From the NCBI GenBank assembly GCA_022722495.1, contig JAIJLI010000177.1, forward strand, positions 1-5,222: 5,222 bases of DNA, in the 5' to 3' direction. Shown one piece after another: positions 1 through 5,222 of the stretch (positions within the stretch are counted from its first letter, which is position 1; every line of letters starts with the position of its first letter). The translations under genes were made by a program, and so were the position numbers. The notes under the pieces are model-generated. The model worked only from the letters and a program-made list of their open reading frames with translations. It searched no databases and was not told the origin of the DNA. Origin of the DNA: Dialister sp. Its GTDB lineage: Bacteria; Bacillota; Negativicutes; Veillonellales; Dialisteraceae.

Positions 1-1989
1 ATCAGCGAGATACCATTCAGCAAGACTACAGGCAGCCTCATCGATTCTATCACCAAAGCGGTAGAAAAGGGTAAGATTAAGGCACGCAAGGTAGATGATG
101 TTACTTCGGCGAATGTTGAGATTCTTGTGCATCTTGCTCCAGGTACCTCATCAGATAAAACGATGGATGCACTCTACGCATTCAGCGATTGCGAAATCAA
201 CATCTCGCCCAACTGCTGCGTCATCGAAGACAACAAGCCTGTTTTCCTCACCATCAGCGATGTGTTGCGCCACAGCGTAGCCCGCACAATGGGATTGCTG
301 CGCAAGGAACTGATGATCAGAAAGGGTGAATTGGAGGAGCAGCTCTTCTTCTCTTCTCTCGAACGGATTTTCATCGAGGAACGCATTTACAAGGAGCGAA
401 AGTTTGAGCAGAGTAAGAGTCAGGATGAGGTTGTTGCTTTCATCGATTCAAAACTCGAACCATTCAAGGACAAACTCTTTACTGCCGAAGTAGACGGTAA
501 AGGTATGGTAGAATATGCCTTCCATCGGGAAATTACCCGCGAAGATATTCTCAAGCTTCTGGAAATCAAGATGCAGCGCATCCTTAAATATAATAAGGAT
601 AAGGCAGATGAACTGCTGATGAAGATTAAGGCTGAACTTGCTGAGATTGAGAACGACCTGGCTCACATGACTGATGTTACCATCAACTGGTTTGAATATC
701 TCAAAGGCAAGTATGGAAAGAACCATCCTCGCAAAACAGAAATCAGAAACTTCGATACCATTGAGGTGACTAAGGTGGTAGAGGCTAACCAGAAACTCTA
801 CATCAACCGTCAGGAAGGCTTCGTTGGTACAGGTTTGAAGAAGGATGAATTCGTATGCAACTGCTCCGACCTCGATGACATCATCATCTTTTATAAGGAT
901 GGTAAGTTTAAAGTCACCAAGGTAGCCGACAAAATATTCGTCGGTAAGAATATCCTCCATGTACAGGTATTCAAGAAGAACGACAAGCGCACCATCTACA
1001 ACTGTGTTTACCGCGACGGCAAACAAGGCGATTACTTCATCAAGCGATTCAACGTAACCGCCATGACCCGCGACAAGTTGTATGACATCACCCAGGGCAC
1101 ACCTGGCAGCCGCGTCATCTATTTCACCGCCAACCCGAATGGAGAGGCAGAAATCATCAAGTGTACGATGGAGCCCGACCTGACGAAGAAGCGCCAGAGC
1201 ATCTTCCTGGAGAAAGATTTCTCAGACATTCTGATCAAGGGACGTGCTGCCAAAGGTAATCTCCTTACCAAGCGCACCATTCGCCGCATCGGTCTGAAGA
1301 GTCACGGCCACAGCACGTTAGGAGGCAGAAAGGTTTGGTTCGACCCAGACGTAAACCGCATCAACTACGATGAGAACGGCCGATTCCTGGGCGAATTCAA
1401 TGATGATGATTCTATCTTGGTTGTACTCGACAACGGTGAATTCTACATCACTAATTTCGATGTCAACAACCACTACGAGGACAACATACGCATCATCGAG
1501 AAGTGGAATCCGAACAAGGTATGGACTGCCGTGCTCTACGATGCCGACAATGACAACAATCTCTACATCAAGCGTTTCCGCATGGAGGCGATAAAGCGTC
1601 CGCAGAGTTATCTCGGCGAGAACGAGAAAAACCGTCTGGTATTGCTTACCGACACGCCATTCCCGCGCATCGAAGTGAACTTGGCTCCTGCCAAGGCTCC
1701 CGACGGAACCGAACAGCCGCGCCAGCCCATCATCATCGACGCGGAGGAGTTTATCGGCGTGAAGGGATATAAGGCGAAGGGCAAGCGTGTCACCACGCTG
1801 GACGTAACGGACGTGAAGGAGCTGAAACCCACACGACAGCCCGAGCCAGAACCGGAAGACGACAAAGAGGAGCGTCATGACGACACACCGCAGGAGAATC
1901 TCGACCCCGATGCAGGCAAGAGCCAGCAGCAGGTGATTGACGAGATGACCGGACAGCTCCGCCTCTTCTCCAACGAAGAAGACATGTAG
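1..1989 (+). CDS. parC: DNA topoisomerase IV subunit A (ParC), 5' end cut off by the window
   Basis: Type IIA topoisomerase A subunit, which with ParE decatenates and relaxes DNA in the cytoplasm. The frame is open from base 1 to the TAG at 1987-1989, giving 662 residues; the family is usually near 900, so roughly the first 200-250 residues, including the winged-helix domain with the catalytic tyrosine, lie outside the window. The GTG at 127 is internal. In visible-residue numbering, 1-190 are the end of the breakage-reunion core, ending in IKMQRI (189-194). A charged coiled-coil segment follows (about 195-240), then a beta-pinwheel C-terminal domain (about 250-590). Where GyrA would carry its QRRGGxG box there is only NRQEGFVGTG (269-278), which favours ParC over GyrA. 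The tail from about 610 is acidic, Pro-rich and probably disordered, and holds QLRLF at 652-656. GC content climbs strongly toward the 3' end. Recognised from family memory; ParC versus GyrA-like naming is the main uncertainty. Confidence 0.93.
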   Translation: MSEIPFSKTTGSLIDSITKAVEKGKIKARKVDDVTSANVEILVHLAPGTSSDKTMDALYAFSDCEINISPNCCVIEDNKPVFLTISDVLRHSVARTMGLLRKELMIRKGELEEQLFFSSLERIFIEERIYKERKFEQSKSQDEVVAFIDSKLEPFKDKLFTAEVDGKGMVEYAFHREITREDILKLLEIKMQRILKYNKDKADELLMKIKAELAEIENDLAHMTDVTINWFEYLKGKYGKNHPRKTEIRNFDTIEVTKVVEANQKLYINRQEGFVGTGLKKDEFVCNCSDLDDIIIFYKDGKFKVTKVADKIFVGKNILHVQVFKKNDKRTIYNCVYRDGKQGDYFIKRFNVTAMTRDKLYDITQGTPGSRVIYFTANPNGEAEIIKCTMEPDLTKKRQSIFLEKDFSDILIKGRAAKGNLLTKRTIRRIGLKSHGHSTLGGRKVWFDPDVNRINYDENGRFLGEFNDDDSILVVLDNGEFYITNFDVNNHYEDNIRIIEKWNPNKVWTAVLYDADNDNNLYIKRFRMEAIKRPQSYLGENEKNRLVLLTDTPFPRIEVNLAPAKAPDGTEQPRQPIIIDAEEFIGVKGYKAKGKRVTTLDVTDVKELKPTRQPEPEPEDDKEERHDDTPQENLDPDAGKSQQQVIDEMTGQLRLFSNEEDM

Positions 1990-2018
1990 GACTATAAATA
2001 TATATATAATGTAGTGCT

Positions 2019-2870
2019 ATGAACATAATCAGGACCATACTGGCGGTGGCTGTCATTCTGCTGACAGCCACGCCACCAGCCAAAGCCGAGTTGCCGGAGA
2101 AGCGCAAGACCACCTCGCTGCTTCTCGGCGTAGGCCATACCAACATCCTCGACACATATCTCTCGCCGGAGAAATACAACGGCATCAACCTTACGCTCGT
2201 CTCACACACCATGCGTGAGAACGCCTCATCGTGGGCACGAACCATACACCACGAGGGCAACATAGCCTTCGCGGACAACCGTTCGGGCAACGGTGGCGAG
2301 ATGGCTGGCTCATACACGTTCCGCTATGCCATGCTCCACAAATGGCGCTTAGGCATAGGACGACGCACGCTGAGAGTGATGGCGGGTGGCGCCGTCAACA
2401 CCAATCTCGGCTTCGTATATAACACCCGCAACGGCAACAATCCTGCCAATGCACGCCTATCGCTCGACATAGGACCGGCAGTGGCGTTCGACCTGCCTCT
2501 TGGCGCACCCGGACATTTCCGCGGCGTGTCAATAAGCCCCGGCGACTGCGCCCACTATCCAGCCGTTATCCGCTATGAGGCGTCTGCTCCGCTTGCAGGA
2601 CTGATGTTCTCGCCCAACTACGGACAGACTTACTACGAGATATTCACACAAGGCAATTATGACCATAATGTCGTGCCCACCACCATCGGTTCCACGCCGT
2701 CGTTTAGACAGATGCTCACCGTTGACTTCCGTCTGGCACGCACCACGTGGCGCATCGGATATCTCGGAACCATAGAGCAGGCACACGTCAACAACCTCAA
2801 GCAACACACTTACACGCACTCATTGGTGATAGGCTTCGTAAAGAAGTTCAACTGGAAGCCTATCAGATAA
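2019..2870 (+). CDS. Secreted, probable outer-membrane beta-barrel protein, DUF3316-like
   Basis: Protein of 283 residues with no known biochemical role. Residues 1-23 form a clear Sec signal peptide: an Arg near the N terminus, a hydrophobic stretch (about 6-18), and an AKA site giving predicted cleavage between A23 and E24. The mature part is rich in alternating polar/hydrophobic strands and aromatic residues, has no internal membrane helix, and ends in a strand with SLVIGFVKKF, as expected for an outer-membrane barrel. The segment GVGHTNILDTYLSPEKY (37-53) and the end GYLGTI...HVNN...HSLVIGFVKKF resemble DUF3316 proteins of Bacteroides/Prevotella; this is recognition from memory, not a search result. 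The ATG at 2019 is chosen because the signal peptide begins right there. It lies 29 bp after parC behind an A/T-only leader with no Bacteroidetes-type promoter visible, so co-transcription with parC is likely. A hairpin follows 32 bp after the stop. Confidence 0.87.
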   Translation: MNIIRTILAVAVILLTATPPAKAELPEKRKTTSLLLGVGHTNILDTYLSPEKYNGINLTLVSHTMRENASSWARTIHHEGNIAFADNRSGNGGEMAGSYTFRYAMLHKWRLGIGRRTLRVMAGGAVNTNLGFVYNTRNGNNPANARLSLDIGPAVAFDLPLGAPGHFRGVSISPGDCAHYPAVIRYEASAPLAGLMFSPNYGQTYYEIFTQGNYDHNVVPTTIGSTPSFRQMLTVDFRLARTTWRIGYLGTIEQAHVNNLKQHTYTHSLVIGFVKKFNWKPIR

Positions 2871-2902
2871 ACAAAGTCGTCAAACGTACGGTATTTCAGG
2901 CG

Positions 2903-2927
2903 GAACGCTGAGTATTTCTCGGCGTTC
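2903..2927 (+). terminator. Probable transcription terminator hairpin after the barrel gene
   Basis: A 10-bp stem (2903-2912 with 2918-2927; nine Watson-Crick pairs and one U-G pair) closes a five-base loop, TATTT. The downstream side is A/T-rich (GATTATATTT) but not a clean T run, so it is either an imperfect intrinsic terminator or a 3'-end-protecting hairpin. It stands between the parC/barrel unit and the promoter of the kinase operon, which fits an end-of-transcript role. Confidence 0.65.
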
Positions 2928-2937
2928 ACTGATTATA

Positions 2938-2969
2938 TTTCATTATTATGTAATACATCTCTAACTTTG
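2938..2969 (+). promoter_or_regulatory. Bacteroidetes-type promoter of the kinase-regulator operon
   Basis: TAACTTTG at 2962-2969 is an exact match to the Bacteroidetes -7 element TAnnTTTG. Exactly 20 bp upstream, TTTC at 2938-2941 is a three-of-four match to the -33 element TTTG; the usual spacing is 19-21 bp. Transcription would begin a few bases past 2969, near 2974-2979. That is at or after the most upstream ATG of the next gene (2973), so it bears on the choice of start codon. Seen in sequence; activity is inferred. Confidence 0.68.
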
Positions 2970-2972
2970 TAA

Positions 2973-4223
2973 ATGGAATATACAATGACCACACACATGA
3001 ATTACCGCAAGGAACACATTATCTATACCTCTATATGGCTTTTGCTGTACCTCTCGCCGTTGGCGAGCCTGTATATGCGAATGTCGTCAAATCCCAACAT
3101 CGCTTTTTCATGGCATGAGATTCTCAACGCATGGGCGTTTAATACCATCTGGCTCGTTCTGATGCTCATCCATAACTTCCTGCTGCTGCCCGTCCTTATC
3201 ATCAAGCGGCGCACGTGGCAGTATATGCTGCTGTCGTTGCTGCTGCTCGTTTCATGCACATACGCCACCTATCTTGTCAGACCTATGCATCCAAGATACG
3301 CCGAGATATACGACACAAGGGAGATGATCGACAGAAACTATTATATCTGCGGAGAGTCTGGCAGAGGGCATACTCCACAACTGTGTTGGGAATTGGAGCA
3401 CAACCCTAAAGAAGACCTGTGCAGAAAGCCGATACACGGAGGCAAGAACTTTCCTATACAAAGGCACAATCCCGACGAACTGCGACCGCTCGGCCCATTG
3501 GCATTCCTCGGACCGGGAGAAGCTGTGGCGTTCATCGGAGGACTGCTGCTCATGGGCATGAACCTCGGCGTGAAGCTATACTTCAAGACGCAGGAAGACC
3601 GCGAACAGCGGGAGAAGCTGGAGAAGCAAGACCTTGAACGACAACTCGAATATCTGCGTTATCAGGTCAATCCGCATTTCTTCATGAACACCCTGAACAA
3701 CATCCACGCCCTCGTCGACATCAATCCTGAACGAGCCAAGACCACCATTGTGGAGCTATCGAAGATGATGCGTTACATCCTCTATGAGGGCGACAAGAAG
3801 CTCATCCCCATACAGCGCGAGGCGCTGTTCCTGAAGAACTACATCGAGCTGATGCGACTGCGCTATTCCAGCCGTGTGAGCATCAATCTTGACATACCCG
3901 AGATGATGCCTGACGTGATGCTGCCTCCGCTGCTGCTCATCATCTTCGTGGAGAACGCCTTCAAGCACGGAGTAAGCTACGCAGCACCGTCGTTCATCGA
4001 CATCAAGGTGGAGGTGACGCAGGATAAACTGAAGTTCAGATGCCGAAACAGCCGGCAGGAACAGAAGCCGGACGAGAAGAAAAAGAAGGGAGGCGTGGGA
4101 CTTGCCAATGCCCGCCGCCGACTTGACCTGCTGTTCCCCAACCAGTACAGCCTCGAGATAAAGGAGAACGACAAGGAATACGACGTGCAGCTCGAGATTC
4201 CCTTAAGCAAGAACAACAGCTAA
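2973..4223 (+). CDS. Sensor histidine kinase, LytS/YehU type (His_kinase family)
   Basis: Membrane kinase of a two-component system, 416 residues from the ATG at 2973. Four membrane helices are visible: about 16-35, 54-77, 82-102 and 176-204. The KRR at 78-80 and the basic N terminus put both on the cytoplasmic side, leaving 103-175 as a periplasmic loop with cysteines at 126, 138 and 150. A charged coiled coil (about 206-230) leads into QVNPHFFMNTLNNI, whose H235 is the phosphoacceptor. The ATP-binding domain has the N box ENAFKHG (327-333) and the glycine motif GGVGLANARRRL (373-384). As is usual for LytS-type kinases, there is no classical HisKA domain. Length and motif order are normal. 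Further in-frame ATGs lie at 2985 and 2997; the promoter at 2938-2969 favours one of these, most likely 2997 (MNYRKEH), giving 408 residues. The partner regulator starts 25 bp downstream. Confidence 0.94.
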   Translation: MEYTMTTHMNYRKEHIIYTSIWLLLYLSPLASLYMRMSSNPNIAFSWHEILNAWAFNTIWLVLMLIHNFLLLPVLIIKRRTWQYMLLSLLLLVSCTYATYLVRPMHPRYAEIYDTREMIDRNYYICGESGRGHTPQLCWELEHNPKEDLCRKPIHGGKNFPIQRHNPDELRPLGPLAFLGPGEAVAFIGGLLLMGMNLGVKLYFKTQEDREQREKLEKQDLERQLEYLRYQVNPHFFMNTLNNIHALVDINPERAKTTIVELSKMMRYILYEGDKKLIPIQREALFLKNYIELMRLRYSSRVSINLDIPEMMPDVMLPPLLLIIFVENAFKHGVSYAAPSFIDIKVEVTQDKLKFRCRNSRQEQKPDEKKKKGGVGLANARRRLDLLFPNQYSLEIKENDKEYDVQLEIPLSKNNS

Positions 4224-4248
4224 ACCAACCACCAAACACATCATAAAT

Positions 4249-4998
4249 ATGATCAGAACTCTCGTTATCGACGACGAACCGCTCGCCCTGCAACAGCTGG
4301 CGGCTTACGTCGGAAAGATACCATACCTCACTCTCGTCGGCGAATGCCAAAGCGCTCTTGAGGCACGCGACATCATAGCACGCGAGCAGATCGACGCCAT
4401 ATTCATCGACATCAACATGCCTGACCTTAACGGCATGGACTTCGTGCGCTCGCTCGCAGCACCGCCCATCGTGGTGTTCACCACCGCTTACTCGGAATAT
4501 GCCATCGACGGATACAAGGTGGATGCAGCCGACTACCTCCTCAAGCCGTTCTCGCTGGACGACTTCCGCAAGGCGGCACAGCGCGTAAAGCGACGCTATG
4601 ACATGGAGATGGCGGCAGACCTGCCGCTTCCGTCTGCCGATGAGCCCACAGAAGAGAAAACCTTGCACGACGACGACACCATCTTCCTCAAGACCGAACA
4701 CCGCGTAGTGCGTGTCAACATAGCGGACATACGCTACGTGGAGGGAATGTCCGAATACCTGAAGGTGCACCTTGAGAACGAGCGCCCAATCATCATGCTC
4801 CTAAGCATGAAGAAGATGGAGGAACGTCTGCCCTCCTCTTTCGTACGCATCCACCGATCCTACATCGTCAACATGAAGAAGGTGAAGGAGGTGACAAAGA
4901 ACCGAATAGTGATGGACGCCGACACCTATCTGCCCATCGGCGACATATATAAGGAATCACTCACAAGCTATCTCGCAGACAAATACTTGGGAAGATAA
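4249..4998 (+). CDS. LytTR-family response regulator
   Basis: Cytoplasmic DNA-binding response regulator of 249 residues, the usual size for LytR/AlgR-type proteins. The receiver domain (about 1-118) has the acidic pair D8-D9, phosphoacceptor D54 in IFIDINMPDLNG, the switch threonine T79 in FTTAYSEYA, and the conserved lysine K99 in LLKPF, so it should be active. An acidic linker (about 119-142) joins it to a LytTR domain (about 143-246) with the signatures IRYVEGMSEYLKVH and FVRIHRSYIVN (198-208). LytTR domains typically bind pairs of short direct repeats about two helical turns apart. It lies 25 bp after the kinase gene with no promoter in the gap, so the two are almost certainly one operon and a cognate pair. 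No Shine-Dalgarno sequence precedes the ATG at 4249; the leader is A/C-rich, as is common in Bacteroidetes. Target genes are unknown. Confidence 0.96.
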   Translation: MIRTLVIDDEPLALQQLAAYVGKIPYLTLVGECQSALEARDIIAREQIDAIFIDINMPDLNGMDFVRSLAAPPIVVFTTAYSEYAIDGYKVDAADYLLKPFSLDDFRKAAQRVKRRYDMEMAADLPLPSADEPTEEKTLHDDDTIFLKTEHRVVRVNIADIRYVEGMSEYLKVHLENERPIIMLLSMKKMEERLPSSFVRIHRSYIVNMKKVKEVTKNRIVMDADTYLPIGDIYKESLTSYLADKYLGR

Positions 4999-5019
4999 AA
5001 AAACTCCTAAATCCTAATT

Positions 5020-5037
5020 CGGACGCCTTCCCGTCCG
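5020..5037 (+). terminator. Small hairpin after the regulator gene, possible terminator
   Basis: A perfect 6-bp GC-rich stem (CGGACG at 5020-5025 with CGTCCG at 5032-5037) closes a six-base loop, 21 bp past the regulator stop codon. No T run follows on the + strand, so it is a weak intrinsic terminator at best. It could also act as a 3'-end stabiliser or be recognised only with protein factors. Confidence 0.4.
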
Positions 5038-5222
5038 CTATGCAAATATTGTACAAAGAGTAAAAACCTGTTACAAAATAAAAATTGATTCTGGAGTTCC
5101 GGTTTGCTGTTTTTTCGGTATTTTGCTGCACAAACAGCACCCACACCATACGATAGAGCCACTTTTACACTACGATATGACTTAATACAGATTTGCTTTA
5201 CACGGTTTTAACAATTCAAAAA
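5038..5222. promoter_or_regulatory. A/T-rich intergenic DNA with short phased repeats, possible control region of the next gene
   Basis: No plausible coding frame is seen here. The region holds two exact copies of TACGATA (5149-5155 and 5171-5177, 22 bp apart) and two of TTTACAC (5164-5170 and 5197-5203, 33 bp apart). It also has an imperfect pair of TGTnACAAA/TAAAAA segments (5050-5066 and 5069-5084) and an 8-bp inverted repeat (5105-5112 with 5132-5139, 19-base loop). No clean TAnnTTTG element occurs on either strand, so any promoter for a following gene probably lies beyond the right edge. The regulatory role is inferred only. Confidence 0.3.

Noticed and set aside
448..1026. 192-codon minus-strand frame inside parC
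   Set aside because: It lies wholly antisense to conserved parC coding sequence, and its translation shows no recognisable domain. The similar frames at 1318-1878 and 1790-2317 were rejected for the same reason.
127..1989. A separate 620-residue gene starting at GTG 127
   Set aside because: The frame stays open to base 1 and the upstream translation (ISEIPFSKTTGSLIDSI...) continues the same topoisomerase core, so 127 is an internal codon of a truncated parC.
2005..2010. TATAAT, an E. coli-like -10 box before the barrel gene
   Set aside because: No -35 partner is present at a suitable distance, Bacteroidetes use TAnnTTTG instead, and the hexamer is part of an A/T-only run that is better read as an unstructured leader.
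2932..2949. Repeated ATTAT motifs between the hairpin and the -7 box as a LytTR operator
   Set aside because: The copies overlap and lie in low-complexity A/T sequence without the expected 21-22 bp spacing, so autoregulation through them is not supported.
4036..4770. 244-codon open frame on the minus strand across the kinase end and the regulator
   Set aside because: It runs antisense over two strongly recognised genes and their gap. Its product resembles no family I know and is rich in the residues expected from complementing GC-rich codons. It is a shadow frame.
5005..5017. TCCTAA twice in 13 bases after the regulator stop
   Set aside because: Six-base repeats this close are common by chance, and no longer array or known element is associated with them.
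5105..5139. Inverted repeat TGCTGTTT/AAACAGCA as a terminator or operator
   Set aside because: The arms are only 8 bp, the loop is 19 bases and no T run follows the right arm. Such a pair is easily found by chance in this length, so it was left inside the intergenic entry.

Overview
The window looks like ordinary chromosomal DNA from a member of the Bacteroidota, most likely order Bacteroidales and Prevotella-like. Three things point there: the type of topoisomerase IV A subunit, an outer-membrane protein that resembles the DUF3316 family (known mainly from Bacteroides and Prevotella relatives), and a promoter of the Bacteroidetes kind (TTTS-N20-TAnnTTTG) in place of E. coli-like -35/-10 boxes. 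No gene start has a Shine-Dalgarno sequence and the leaders are A/T-rich, which also fits. The species cannot be fixed from this sequence alone. No RNA gene, mobile element or CRISPR array was seen.

Layout, all genes on the + strand. (1) 1-1989: the C-terminal 662 residues of a DNA topoisomerase IV subunit A (ParC), cut by the left edge of the window so that the catalytic tyrosine region is missing. (2) 2019-2870: a 283-residue secreted protein, probably an outer-membrane beta-barrel of the DUF3316 type, 29 bp after parC and probably read from the same transcript. (3) 2903-2927: a strong hairpin that probably ends that transcript. (4) 2938-2969: a promoter for the next unit. (5) 2973-4223 and 4249-4998: a LytS/YehU-type sensor histidine kinase and its LytTR response regulator, 25 bp apart, forming a two-component operon. 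(6) 4999-5222: 224 bp of A/T-rich non-coding DNA with a small hairpin and some short repeats, probably the regulatory region of a gene lying past the right edge.

The two halves are probably separate transcription units. ParC decatenates and relaxes DNA. The barrel protein has unknown function. The kinase presumably senses an envelope signal through its roughly 75-residue periplasmic loop and passes phosphate from H235 to D54 of the regulator, which binds DNA through its LytTR domain. The targets are not known; the repeats just downstream are one speculative candidate.

I do not see a clearly new multi-gene system. The observations most worth following are a QLxLF sliding-clamp-like peptide at the extreme C terminus of ParC, three evenly spaced cysteines in the kinase's periplasmic loop, a promoter position that argues for a shorter kinase N terminus, and helically phased short repeats after the regulator gene.
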